Origin: an uncultured Ruminiclostridium sp.
GTDB taxonomy: Bacteria; Bacillota; Clostridia; Oscillospirales; Ruminococcaceae
Length of the DNA stretch: 64,000 bases
Direction: 5' to 3'
NCBI GenBank assembly: GCA_947627695.1
Contig: CANQXF010000007.1
Coordinates: 1 to 64,000 of the forward strand
The notes below the pieces were generated by a model that did no database searches, had not been told where the DNA came from, and saw only the letters and a program-made list of their open reading frames with translations. Each line of letters starts with the position of its first letter. Position 1 is the stretch's first letter. Position numbers and translations under genes: made by a program. Of this stretch, positions 15,994 through 24,671 are shown piece after piece.

Positions 15994-17181
15994 ATGAATA
16001 AGCTGAAAGTTACTATGTTCGGCGAGTTTTCCATTTCATACGGAGAAAATACGATAAGCGAACATTCCAAAAGGTCGAAAAAGCTGTGGCTGCTTTTGCA
16101 GTATCTTATAATTCATCACAACCGTGCAATTGCCCAATCTGAGCTTATAGACATTTTAAGCGGCGAAGAGGAGGGAGCAAATCCCGCCAGCGCCCTGAAA
16201 ACACAGATACATAGATTAAGAGAGATATTGTCAGAGCTTCAGTGCGGCGATAACGTTATCGTCTGCACAAACGGCGCATACAGCATAAATCCTGAGATAG
16301 AGCTTGCCATAGACGCAGAGGAATTTGAAAATTCCTTTAAAAGCGCGTCGTCCGCGGAAGATACCGACGAGCGTATGAGATTGATCCTCAGCGCAATAAA
16401 TCTTTATGCAGGAGATTTTCTTTCAAAGTCGGCTTACGAGTCCTGGGTCGTTCCCCTCACCACCTACTACCGTTCGGTTTACAGCAAGGCGGTGAGAATG
16501 GCTCTTGAAATGCTGAACAAGGCGGGCAAGCTGCACGACATTATTTCCATTTGCAGTAAGGCTTCCGCAATAATCCCCTATGACGAGTTTATCCACTACA
16601 ATCATATAAAAGCGCTGGCGGAGCTGGGCGAAGTGGATATTGCGCATCAGCAGTACGAGGCTGTCACGGCGCTTATGATGAACAAGTTCGGCATTGCCCC
16701 GTCAAAAGAGCTGGTGGAGCTGCACGACACGGCTTTAAAGGCGCAGAGCAATACTCAGGCGACCATAGACGGCGTGGTGGACGACCTGCTGGAGCAGCAG
16801 CTTGTTCCCGGCGCATTTTTCTGCGACTATCAGATATTCAAGCATTTGTTCCAGTTGGAATATCGCGACGCCCAGCGCACGGGTATCAGCATAAACATCT
16901 GCCTGCTCAGCGTATGCGACACGGACGGCGAAATACCTTCCCAAAATCCGCTGAACAAGGCTATGCAGAGATTGCAGGACTGCATTTCCCGTTCACTTAG
17001 AGGCAGCGATATTTTCGCCCGTTACAGCGTGAGCCAGTATGTTATCATGCTGTTCAACACCAACGAACAGACAGGCGAGCTGGTAATGAAACGTATCGAA
17101 AAAGCCTTCAGGCGCGAGAACACCAATCAGGGCATAGAACTGAAATATTCCTTTACCTCTCCTAACAGCAGAAAACAATAA
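15994..17181 (+). CDS. BTAD/SARP-type regulator with degenerate GGDEF domain
   Basis: A 395-residue regulator. Residues about 1-95 form a winged-helix DNA-binding domain of the OmpR type found in SARP proteins (KLWLLLQYLIIHHNR, then ALKTQIHRLREIL). Residues about 100-250 are the helical BTAD repeat domain. Residues about 265-395 look like a diguanylate cyclase fold: FQLEYRDAQRTG, then LRGSDIFARYSVSQYVIML. The catalytic GGDEF position reads SVSQY, so cyclase activity is very unlikely; it may sense a ligand or dimerise. The start at 15994 follows GGTGGAGG; an upstream GTG at 15979 overlaps that site. It stands alone behind a perfect promoter. Targets are unknown. Confidence 0.8.
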   Translation: MNKLKVTMFGEFSISYGENTISEHSKRSKKLWLLLQYLIIHHNRAIAQSELIDILSGEEEGANPASALKTQIHRLREILSELQCGDNVIVCTNGAYSINPEIELAIDAEEFENSFKSASSAEDTDERMRLILSAINLYAGDFLSKSAYESWVVPLTTYYRSVYSKAVRMALEMLNKAGKLHDIISICSKASAIIPYDEFIHYNHIKALAELGEVDIAHQQYEAVTALMMNKFGIAPSKELVELHDTALKAQSNTQATIDGVVDDLLEQQLVPGAFFCDYQIFKHLFQLEYRDAQRTGISINICLLSVCDTDGEIPSQNPLNKAMQRLQDCISRSLRGSDIFARYSVSQYVIMLFNTNEQTGELVMKRIEKAFRRENTNQGIELKYSFTSPNSRKQ

Positions 17182-17219
17182 AAAATAAGGGCGGTTTACC
17201 AAAAGCCGCCCTTATTTTT
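17181..17219 (+). terminator. Terminator after the BTAD regulator
   Basis: A 14-base-pair stem (AAAAATAAGGGCGG / CCGCCCTTATTTTT) and a T-run. Confidence 0.9.
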
Positions 17220-17235
17220 TAAGAAAAACCCAGCT

Positions 17236-17291
17236 AAAATTTTCTAAGGAGAGTCTGAGAGGATTTCTTTTCTAAAAGAAATCCTCTCAGA
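17236..17291. repeat. Dispersed 18-bp perfect palindrome, copy 1
   Basis: TCTGAGAGGATTTCTTTT (17254-17271), loop CT, then the exact complement (17274-17291). The 18 bases to the left (AAAATTTTCTAAGGAGAG) are shared with the copy at 54187-54242 except for one base. There is no T-run, so it is not a normal terminator. Confidence 0.85.
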
Positions 17292-17342
17292 GGGCGGCAG
17301 GAACAATCACAACAAAAATCCCCCTCCGCCACATTGTAAATT

Positions 17343-17369
17343 AAAAAAGCCCGACACACCGTCGGGCTT
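17343..17369 (-). terminator. Terminator of the glycyl-radical-domain gene
   Basis: A 9-base-pair stem (AAGCCCGAC / GTCGGGCTT) with loop ACACC. On the minus strand it is followed by TTTTTT. Confidence 0.85.
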
Positions 17370-17382
17370 GATCTTTCAAAAT

Positions 17383-17688
17383 TTACGCTTCCATATACAC
17401 GTCTTCAAAATCGGAAACGGTAACGCTGTGCTTAACTCTGTCCATTACCTCAGCCTTCTTGGCGTCGTTGAAACGGTCCAGCGTGCCTACAAGATAACCG
17501 GTGATACGGCGGATACGCTGGAAGGGCGTGGTGTCATAATGATACTCAATGTCAACGTAGTTATCGTCAACAACTGTGATGTTCATTTCGTCAATGCGCT
17601 TTTCGGGATAAAGCGTTCTTGCTCTCTGAATGTATGCTTCCTTTTCTGCGTCGGTCATAACGCCGCCGATAACATTTACTTTGATCAT
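17383..17688 (-). CDS. Stand-alone NrdD-like glycyl-radical domain protein
   Basis: A 101-residue protein. Residues 59-88 (RIRRITGYLV, then DRFNDAKKAEVMDRVKHS) match the C-terminal glycyl-radical loop of anaerobic class III ribonucleotide reductase; in E. coli NrdD this reads RRVCGYLG, then RPFNAGKQEEVKRRVKH. The radical glycine would be Gly64. The upstream zinc-binding cysteine pairs of NrdD are missing, and residues 1-55 are a separate small fold with no catalytic barrel. It may act like GrcA (YfiD), which replaces a damaged radical domain of pyruvate formate-lyase, but here for NrdD; that is inference. GAAAGGA precedes the ATG. It has its own promoter and terminator. No nrdD or nrdG is nearby. 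Confidence 0.7.
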   Translation of the reverse strand: MIKVNVIGGVMTDAEKEAYIQRARTLYPEKRIDEMNITVVDDNYVDIEYHYDTTPFQRIRRITGYLVGTLDRFNDAKKAEVMDRVKHSVTVSDFEDVYMEA

Positions 17689-17804
17689 TTGGGTAATTCC
17701 TTTCTCTTCATTTCGTTTTAGTCCTTTATGGCAACGCCCTTTCGGTAAGCCGTCAGGAGCGCTTATTTGCTTTCAACTTCGGGCTATCTTGTTGTCTGTT
17801 TTGT

Positions 17805-17833
17805 ATTATACCACTATATACTGTATTTTGCAA
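17805..17833 (-). promoter_or_regulatory. Promoter of the glycyl-radical-domain gene
   Basis: On the minus strand there is TTGCAA (17828-17833), 17 bases, TATAAT (17805-17810). The leader of about 110 bases is long for such a small gene. Confidence 0.7.
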
Positions 17834-17975
17834 TATCATTTTCAGAAATTTTCACAACATTTTTTTGTGGATTTTGACTATAATTTTTCTGAAACTTTTT
17901 CGCCGCTATTGCGGACAAGGGTAAATTCCCACAAAAATATTATACACGAAAAGCCGATAAACAGCAAGAAAACTA

Positions 17976-18003
17976 TTGCAAAAAGATGAAAAATATGTAA
18001 AAT
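17976..18003 (+). promoter_or_regulatory. Probable promoter of the MATE gene
   Basis: TTGCAA (17976-17981), 16 bases, TAAAAT (17998-18003), about 34 bases ahead of the ATG. Confidence 0.5.
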
Positions 18004-18036
18004 AGTATAAGACATATATTGAAAGGAGACGGCGCT

Positions 18037-19389
18037 ATGGTAAAGGAAATGACCCACGGAAAACCCCTGTCCCTGATACTGGGCTTTTGCCTGCCTATGC
18101 TGTTGGGGAACCTGTTTCAGCAGCTTTACAGCATGGTTGATACCATAATTGTGGGCAAGTTCATAGATGTGGATTCTCTGGCGGCGGTGGGCTCGACAGG
18201 CTCGGTGAGCTTTCTCATCATCGGCTTTACAACAGGGATAACCAGCGGCTCCTGCATACTCCCCGCACAGCACTTCGGCGGCGGGAATTATTCCGAAATG
18301 CGAAAAATGATAGCAAACGCCATTTACCTGTGCGCCATAACTACCGTTATCGTGACGGCGCTGGCGGTATCGCTGTGCTATCCACTTTTGCAGATAATGC
18401 AGACGCCCGCCGACATAATCGACCTTGCTTACGATTACATAGTGGTCATCTTCGGCGGGATATGCGTCACTATGATGTATAATCTTATGGCGGGGATACT
18501 CCGTGCTATGGGGGACAGCAGAACGCCGCTGTACTTTTTAATACTTTCCTCGATAATCAATATCGGGCTCGACCTTTTATTTATAATAGTATTTAATATG
18601 GGCGTGGCGGGAGCAGGCTGGGCGACGGTCATTTCTCAGGGGATATCAGGCGTTCTCTGCCTTATTTATATGAGGAGGAGCTACCCTATACTTCGCTTTG
18701 AAAAGGGTGAGCTTGCCTTTTCGGGAAATCGGATATTGGCGCTGACAAGGATAAGCGTTCCTATGGGGCTTCAGTTTTCCATAACCGCTATCGGTTCTAT
18801 CCTGCTGCAAAGCGCAGTTAACAGTCTGGGCAAGGTGTACGTTGCCGCCGTAACTGCCGCCAGCAAAATGCAGAATATGGTGGTGGCGCCTATGGAAACG
18901 CTGGGTATCACTATGGCGACCTACGGCGGGCAGAATTTAGGTGCAGGGAAGATACCCCGTATAACCCAGGGTATGCACCGCGCGTTCGCCTGCGGACTCA
19001 TCTACTCCTTGGCGGCGGCGACAGTTGTTTGGATATTCAGCGGGCCGCTGTGTCTGCTTTTCGTTGACGCTGAGGAAACGGAGGTCATCAGTCAGGCGGT
19101 GTACTTTATCGGGATAAACGCCATATTCTACCCTGTGCTTTCCATACTGTTCATCACCCGCAACGGCTTGCAAGGGCTGGGATTTTCACTGCTTCCTATG
19201 ATGGCGGGAGCAAGCGAGCTTATCGCAAGGGCGGTGGTATCGCTGGGGTTCGTGCCTGTGTTCGGATTTGACGCGGCGTGCTTTGCGTCGCCTGTGGCGT
19301 GGTCGGCGGCGACGGTGTTTTTGGTTATCATTTATAATATAAAAATGCATGGAATGAAGAAAAAGTATAATGAGGCGGTTGACAGTTGA
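18037..19389 (+). CDS. MATE family efflux transporter
   Basis: A 450-residue cation-coupled multidrug exporter in the inner membrane. About 12 hydrophobic helices are visible in two related halves. Family signatures include LPMLLGNLFQQLYSMVDT near the start and a second-half repeat with PMGLQFSITAIGS. Substrates cannot be read from sequence. GAAAGGAG lies before the ATG at 18037; a TTG at 18019 is part of the ribosome-site region and is rejected as the start. It is a single gene with no clear terminator directly after the stop. Confidence 0.93.
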   Translation: MVKEMTHGKPLSLILGFCLPMLLGNLFQQLYSMVDTIIVGKFIDVDSLAAVGSTGSVSFLIIGFTTGITSGSCILPAQHFGGGNYSEMRKMIANAIYLCAITTVIVTALAVSLCYPLLQIMQTPADIIDLAYDYIVVIFGGICVTMMYNLMAGILRAMGDSRTPLYFLILSSIINIGLDLLFIIVFNMGVAGAGWATVISQGISGVLCLIYMRRSYPILRFEKGELAFSGNRILALTRISVPMGLQFSITAIGSILLQSAVNSLGKVYVAAVTAASKMQNMVVAPMETLGITMATYGGQNLGAGKIPRITQGMHRAFACGLIYSLAAATVVWIFSGPLCLLFVDAEETEVISQAVYFIGINAIFYPVLSILFITRNGLQGLGFSLLPMMAGASELIARAVVSLGFVPVFGFDAACFASPVAWSAATVFLVIIYNIKMHGMKKKYNEAVDS

Positions 19390-19420
19390 TAGTTTACAGT
19401 GTACAGTGTACAGTTGTGGA

Positions 19421-19516
19421 GTCCAGTACTTCCGCCGAGGGCGGAAGTACGATCCAACATTGCTTGAATTGCCCTAAAGGCAATTCATATTGCTTCGCAA
19501 TACCGCAATATTGGAC
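19421..19516. repeat. Nested multi-hairpin element after the MATE gene
   Basis: Outer arms GTCC (19421-19424) and GGAC (19513-19516) enclose several hairpins. These are a perfect 11-base-pair hairpin with triloop gag (19426-19450), a near-complementary pair TCCAACATTGC (19453-19463) with GCAATATTGGA (19505-19515), and inside it GAATTGCC/GGCAATTC and TATTGC-ttc-GCAATA. It resembles the five-hairpin family in logic but does not share its end sequences. Confidence 0.7.
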
Positions 19517-19551
19517 ACGTTTACGGACGGATTTGAAATTTTTGTTGTATG

Positions 19552-19587
19552 AAAAAAGCGTTTTGCGTGGAGCAGAACGCTTTTTTA
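19552..19587. terminator. Strong hairpin with T-runs on both strands
   Basis: AAAAAAGCGTT and AACGCTTTTTT enclose a TGC-gtgga-GCA inner stem. It is the likely terminator of the MATE transcript, though 160 bases past its stop. Confidence 0.7.
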
Positions 19588-19626
19588 TTTTGTTGTGCTT
19601 ATGAGGGAAGATGTGCGGGCGGAGGG

Positions 19627-19721
19627 GCGGCGAAGCCGCGTTTGGAGCGCAAAGCGCTCCAAACGGCAGGACTTGCTTCGCAAATCCTGCCCGACGCCTT
19701 CGGCGTCGGCGGCTTCGCCGC
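19627..19721. repeat. Five-hairpin element E
   Basis: Hairpins with no linkers: 19627-19639, 19640-19664 (GTTTGGAGCGC-aaa), 19665-19691 (GGCAGGACTTGC-ttc, one C/A mismatch), 19692-19708, 19709-19721. The left flank is GGGAAGATGTGCGGG and the right flank is GCGCACAACACCGTAAAC; together they define the full element ends, also seen inverted at D. Confidence 0.9.
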
Positions 19722-19772
19722 GCGCACAACACCGTAAACAGCGCACTTCTTCCCCACCGCACCGCGGGAGCA

Positions 19773-19795
19773 GCCGCTTGCCGAAGGCAAGCGGC
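19773..19795. repeat. Isolated triloop hairpin near element E
   Basis: GCCGCTTGCC-gaa-GGCAAGCGGC is a perfect 10-base-pair stem with a GAA triloop. The sequence just after it (GGGGCAGACGTGAAAAATT) recurs near 39650 beside element F, so it is part of the same flank module. Confidence 0.7.
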
Positions 19796-20041
19796 ACTTC
19801 CACGAACGGGGCAGACGTGAAAAATTCAATTTCGGCTCGCATATTTGCAAGTTCACCCTCGCCTATCCTGCAAAATTTTCCTTTTTAAAATTATTTCTGC
19901 ATATTCTTCTTCCACAAATCCCGCAAATTCCTCCCGACCGTTGTCCCAAAAAGTTCTGTTTACTATGCCTTTTGTAAAAAATCTACAAATGGAACACCGA
20001 TTTCCTCCAAAATATCTACACCCAAAAACGGACAAATTTTG

Positions 20042-20063
20042 CAAGATTTGAAAATAAATCTTG
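20042..20063 (+). promoter_or_regulatory. Hairpin overlapping the gltB -35 region
   Basis: CAAGATTT and AAATCTTG form an 8-base-pair stem, followed by a C/T-rich run. Its 3' arm covers the first bases of the gltB -35 box. It may be an upstream transcript end or a protein site. The preceding stretch from 19800 shows no gene. Confidence 0.45.
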
Positions 20064-20089
20064 CTTTTTTCTTTTCACAGTGTTATAAT
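20061..20089 (+). promoter_or_regulatory. Promoter of gltBD
   Basis: TTGCTT (20061-20066), 17 bases, TATAAT (20084-20089). The leader is about 30 bases, so no riboswitch fits between promoter and start. Confidence 0.7.
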
Positions 20090-20125
20090 TATAGCATATC
20101 AACCCAAAAAGGAAAGGGGCGGCTT

Positions 20126-23100
20126 ATGGAAACGCAAAAAAATACCCTGTATTCACCCGAATTTGAACACGACAACTGCGGTATCGGCGCAGTTGTGAAC
20201 ATCAAGGGCAAAAAATCCCACAAGGCGGTGGAAAACGCCTTGACCATAGTTGAAACGCTGGAACACAGAGCAGGCAAGGACGCCGAGGGCAAAACAGGCG
20301 ACGGCGTTGGAATACTGCTGCAAATTTCCCACAAATTCTTTAAGAAGGCAGCTGCAAAGATAGGCATAGAGCTTGGCGGCGAACGGGATTACGGCGTGGG
20401 AATGTTTTTCTTCCCGCAGAACGAGCTTGCCCGCAATCAGGCGAAAAAGATGTTTGAGATAATCGCCGACAAGGAAGGACTTGAGGTGCTGGGCTGGCGG
20501 CAGGTGCCGTCTGTTCCCGAGGTGCTGGGTCAGCGGGCGGTGGAGTGCATGCCCTGCATTATGCAGTGCTTTATCAAGCGCCCCGCCGACGTGCGCAGGG
20601 GTCTTGACTTCGACCGCAAGCTGTACGTTGCAAGGCGCGTTTTCGAGCAGAGCAACGAGGACACTTACGTCGTTTCCCTGTCAAGCCGCACTATCGTATA
20701 TAAGGGAATGTTCCTTGTACAGGATCTGAGAAGGTTCTTCCCAGATCTTCAGGACAAGGACTATGAGACCGCTATCGCTATGGTACATTCCCGTTTCTCC
20801 ACCAACACAAATCCAAGCTGGCAAAGAGCCCATCCGTACAGAATGATAGTACATAACGGCGAGATAAACACCATAAAGGGCAACGCAGACAAAATGCTCG
20901 CCCGTGAAGAAACTATGAAGTCCGAGCATTTAAAGGGCGACCTTGACAAGGTGCTTCCCGTTGTGAACACCGAGGGCAGCGACTCAGCAATGCTGGACAA
21001 TACCCTTGAATTTCTGGTAATGAGTGGTATGGAGCTTCCCCTTGCCGTTATGATAACCATACCCGAGCCTTGGGACAACAACGAGACTATCAGCAAGACA
21101 AAGCGTGATTTCTACCAGTATTACGCCACTATGATGGAGCCGTGGGACGGTCCCGCATCAATACTGTTCTGCGACGGCGACATTATGGGCGCAGTTTTGG
21201 ACAGGAATGGTCTGCGCCCCTCCCGCTACTACATCACAAAGGACGGTTTTCTCATTCTCTCCTCCGAGGTGGGAGCTTTGGAGATAGACCCGCAGTCCAT
21301 CGTTGAAAAGGAAAGACTTCGCCCCGGCAAAATGCTCCTTGTGGACACCGTTCAAGGCAGAGTTATCGACGACAACGAGCTGAAAGAGAGCTACGCTTCA
21401 AGGCAGCCTTACGGCGAGTGGCTGGACAGCAATCTGGTGCAGCTTTCCGACCTTAAAATACCCAATATCAAGGTGGACGACCACGAGTACGCCGAGCGCA
21501 AGCGTCTGATGAAAGCCTTCGGCTATACTTACGAGGACGTGATGACGAGTATCCTGCCTATGGCAAAAACAGGCTCTGAGAGCATTGCCGCTATGGGTAC
21601 GGACAGTCCTTTAGCCGCCCTTTCCGACCAGCCTCAGCCGCTGTTCAACTACTTCAAACAGCTTTTCGCTCAGGTGACCAACCCGCCTATCGACGCTATA
21701 AGAGAGGAGATAGTTACCTCCACCACCGTATACATCGGCGAGGACGGGAACATTCTTGAGGAGCGCCCTGAGAATTGTCAGGTAATCAAGATAAAGAACC
21801 CCATTCTCACCAACACCGATATGCTGAAGATAAAGAATATGCATATCCCCGGCTTTAAGGTAGCGGTCATTCCCATACTTTATTATAAAAACACTTCGCT
21901 GAAAAAGGCGCTGAACAGGCTGAACCTTGAGGCGGACAAAGCCCACAGCGAGGGGGCAAGCATACTTATCCTGTCCGACAGGGGCGTCGATGAGAACCAC
22001 GTTGCTATACCCTCACTGCTTGCAGTCTCCGCTTTGCATCAGCACCTTGTTGTTACCAAAAAGAGGACTTCCCTTGCGGTAATTCTGGAAAGCGGCGAAC
22101 CCAGAGAGGTACACCACTTTGCAACGCTTTTAGGCTACGGCGCAAGCGCAGTAAACCCCTACCTTGCGCAAGAGGCGATACAAAGCCTTATTTCAAGAGA
22201 CCTGCTTGACAAGGACTATTACGCCGCAGTCAACGACTACGACAGCGCAGTTCTCCACGGGATCGTCAAGATAGCGTCAAAAATGGGTATCAGCACCATA
22301 CAGTCCTACCAAGGCTCGCAGATATTCGAGGCTATCGGTATCAGCAAGGAAGTCATAGACACCTACTTCACAGGTACGGTCAGCCGTGTTCAGGGCGTTA
22401 CGCTGAAAGACATTGAGCGCAACGTAGACAGACTTCATACAATGGCGTTTGACCCACTGGGACTGGGCGTTGACGAGGCGCTGGACAGCAGGGGCAGTCA
22501 CAAGTTCAGAAGCTGTAAGGAGGAACACCTGTACAATCCTCAGACCATATACCTGCTCCAGCAGGCGGTGAGAACGGGCGATTATCAGCTTTACAAGCAA
22601 TATTCAAAGCTGATAAACGAGGAGATGGCGCCTGTAAATCTCCGCGGGCTGATGGACTTCAATTTCCCCGAAAAGGGTATAGACATTGACGAAGTGGAAA
22701 GCGTTGACAGCATTGTCCGCCGTTTCAAGACGGGAGCGATGAGTTACGGCTCTATTTCTCAGGAAGCTCACGAAACTCTTGCGATAGCTATGAATACCCT
22801 CCACGGACGTTCCAATTCGGGCGAGGGCGGCGAAAGCCTTGACCGCCTTGAAAGCAGAGGGACAAAGGACGACCGCTGTTCCGCAATAAAGCAGGTGGCG
22901 TCGGGGCGTTTCGGCGTTACCTCGAAATATCTCACCTGCGCTGAAGAGATACAGATAAAAATGGCGCAGGGGGCAAAGCCCGGCGAGGGCGGACATCTTC
23001 CCGGCAAAAAGGTCTACCCCTGGATAGCGAAGACAAGACATTCCACCCCCGGCGTGGGACTTATCTCCCCGCCCCCTCATCACGATATCTACTCAATAGA

Positions 23101-24670
23101 GGACTTGGCTCAGCTTATCTACGACCTGAAAAACGCCAATAAGGACGCAAGGATAAGCGTTAAGCTGGTATCTGAGTGCGGCGTCGGAACGGTAGCCGCA
23201 GGCGTTGCCAAAGCGGGTGCGGCGGTAATTCTCATAAGCGGCTTTGACGGCGGCACGGGCGCTGCTCCCAGAAACTCCATTTACAATGCGGGACTGCCTT
23301 GGGAGCTTGGTCTTGCGGAGGCGCACCAGACACTTATTATGAACGGGCTGAGAAACAAGGTAGTCATTGAAACGGACGGCAAGCTGATGACAGGGCGCGA
23401 CGTGCTTGTGGCGGCTATGCTCGGCGCGGAGGAATACGGCTTTGCTACTGCTCCGCTGGTAACCTTGGGCTGTGTTATGATGAGAGTGTGCAATCTTGAT
23501 ACCTGTCCTTTCGGCGTGGCTACGCAAAACCCCGAGCTGAGAAAGCGCTTTGCGGGCAAGCCCGAATACGTAATCAACTTTATGAAATTCGTGGCGCAGG
23601 AGCTGCGCGAATATATGGCAAGGCTCGGTATCCGCACCGTTGACGAGCTTGTGGGAAGAAACGACCTGCTAAAGAGAAAAAGCGGACTTGACAGCCACGG
23701 CTCCGAGCTTGACCTGTCAAAGATAATCAGCCCTGACGAGGAATTTACCTCCGAGGAAGTAAAATATCACGAAAAACAGCTTTTCGATTTCAACCTTGAA
23801 AATACGGTGGACGAAAAGATACTGCTTAAGGAATTTTCAGCTTCCCTGAAAAGCGGAAAGCCTAAGACCGTGAACATAAAGATAAAGAACACCGACCGTA
23901 CTCTCGGCACTATCCTCGGCAGTGAGATAACGAGAAAATTCGGCGATTCCCTGCCTGACGATACCTTTAAGGTCATCTGTCACGGTGCAGGCGGTCAGAG
24001 CTTCGGCGCATTCATTCCAAACGGTCTGACGCTTGAGCTTGTAGGTGACAGCAACGACTATTTCGGAAAGGGTCTGTCGGGCGGAAAGCTGATCGTTTAT
24101 CCTCCCGCTGAATGTACCTTCAAGGCGGAGGACAACATCATCATCGGCAACGTAGCGCTTTACGGCGCTACCAGCGGAAAGGCGTTCATCAACGGCGTTG
24201 CGGGCGAGCGCTTCTGCGTAAGGAACAGCGGCGCCGTGGCGGTAGTTGAGGGCGTTGGCGACCACGGCTGCGAGTATATGACAGGCGGACGGGTAGTCGT
24301 TCTTGGAAAGACGGGCAAAAACTTTGCCGCAGGTATGAGTGGCGGTATCGCTTACGTTCTTGACGAGGACAGAGATCTGTACATGAAGCTGAACAAAGAA
24401 ATGGTAAGCAGCGGCGAGGTAAAGGAAAAGTATGACATAATCGAGCTGAAGGAGCTTATCGAACAGCATGTTGCCGCTACCAATTCCCAGAAGGGGAAAA
24501 TGATACTTGACAATTTCGAGGAATATCTGCCGAAATTCAAGCGCATTATCCCTCACGACTACAAAAAGATGACCACCGCCATACTCAGCTTTGAGGAAAA
24601 GGGCATGACGGAGGAGCAGGCGCAGATAGAAGCGTTTTACAGCATAGTAAACGGAAAGGGGGCAAACTGA
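20126..24670 (+). CDS. gltB: Glutamate synthase large subunit
   Basis: The 1514-residue large subunit of NADPH-dependent GOGAT, which moves the amide of glutamine to 2-oxoglutarate to give two glutamates. The class II amidotransferase nucleophile is Cys18 in HDNCGIGAV, which implies cleavage of a 17-residue propeptide. The central and FMN-binding domains follow, with GAMSYGSISQEAHETLAIAM and GGHLPGKKVYPWIA. A 3Fe-4S cluster motif is seen as CNLDTCPFG. The C-terminal beta-helix shows GGSYG-like repeats. AGGAAAGGGG precedes the ATG at 20126; earlier in-frame starts overlap the promoter. gltD begins one base after the stop. Confidence 0.97.
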   Translation: METQKNTLYSPEFEHDNCGIGAVVNIKGKKSHKAVENALTIVETLEHRAGKDAEGKTGDGVGILLQISHKFFKKAAAKIGIELGGERDYGVGMFFFPQNELARNQAKKMFEIIADKEGLEVLGWRQVPSVPEVLGQRAVECMPCIMQCFIKRPADVRRGLDFDRKLYVARRVFEQSNEDTYVVSLSSRTIVYKGMFLVQDLRRFFPDLQDKDYETAIAMVHSRFSTNTNPSWQRAHPYRMIVHNGEINTIKGNADKMLAREETMKSEHLKGDLDKVLPVVNTEGSDSAMLDNTLEFLVMSGMELPLAVMITIPEPWDNNETISKTKRDFYQYYATMMEPWDGPASILFCDGDIMGAVLDRNGLRPSRYYITKDGFLILSSEVGALEIDPQSIVEKERLRPGKMLLVDTVQGRVIDDNELKESYASRQPYGEWLDSNLVQLSDLKIPNIKVDDHEYAERKRLMKAFGYTYEDVMTSILPMAKTGSESIAAMGTDSPLAALSDQPQPLFNYFKQLFAQVTNPPIDAIREEIVTSTTVYIGEDGNILEERPENCQVIKIKNPILTNTDMLKIKNMHIPGFKVAVIPILYYKNTSLKKALNRLNLEADKAHSEGASILILSDRGVDENHVAIPSLLAVSALHQHLVVTKKRTSLAVILESGEPREVHHFATLLGYGASAVNPYLAQEAIQSLISRDLLDKDYYAAVNDYDSAVLHGIVKIASKMGISTIQSYQGSQIFEAIGISKEVIDTYFTGTVSRVQGVTLKDIERNVDRLHTMAFDPLGLGVDEALDSRGSHKFRSCKEEHLYNPQTIYLLQQAVRTGDYQLYKQYSKLINEEMAPVNLRGLMDFNFPEKGIDIDEVESVDSIVRRFKTGAMSYGSISQEAHETLAIAMNTLHGRSNSGEGGESLDRLESRGTKDDRCSAIKQVASGRFGVTSKYLTCAEEIQIKMAQGAKPGEGGHLPGKKVYPWIAKTRHSTPGVGLISPPPHHDIYSIEDLAQLIYDLKNANKDARISVKLVSECGVGTVAAGVAKAGAAVILISGFDGGTGAAPRNSIYNAGLPWELGLAEAHQTLIMNGLRNKVVIETDGKLMTGRDVLVAAMLGAEEYGFATAPLVTLGCVMMRVCNLDTCPFGVATQNPELRKRFAGKPEYVINFMKFVAQELREYMARLGIRTVDELVGRNDLLKRKSGLDSHGSELDLSKIISPDEEFTSEEVKYHEKQLFDFNLENTVDEKILLKEFSASLKSGKPKTVNIKIKNTDRTLGTILGSEITRKFGDSLPDDTFKVICHGAGGQSFGAFIPNGLTLELVGDSNDYFGKGLSGGKLIVYPPAECTFKAEDNIIIGNVALYGATSGKAFINGVAGERFCVRNSGAVAVVEGVGDHGCEYMTGGRVVVLGKTGKNFAAGMSGGIAYVLDEDRDLYMKLNKEMVSSGEVKEKYDIIELKELIEQHVAATNSQKGKMILDNFEEYLPKFKRIIPHDYKKMTTAILSFEEKGMTEEQAQIEAFYSIVNGKGAN

Positions 24671-24671
24671 T

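Noticed and set aside
17254-17291. Palindrome as the terminator of the BTAD gene
   Set aside because: A clear terminator with a T-run already lies at 17181-17219, and this palindrome has no T-run. The same sequence recurs at 54205 in another context.
20042-20125. Riboswitch upstream of gltB
   Set aside because: The promoter leaves only about 30 bases of leader, too short for a known nitrogen-responsive riboswitch; the hairpin lies upstream of the transcript start.
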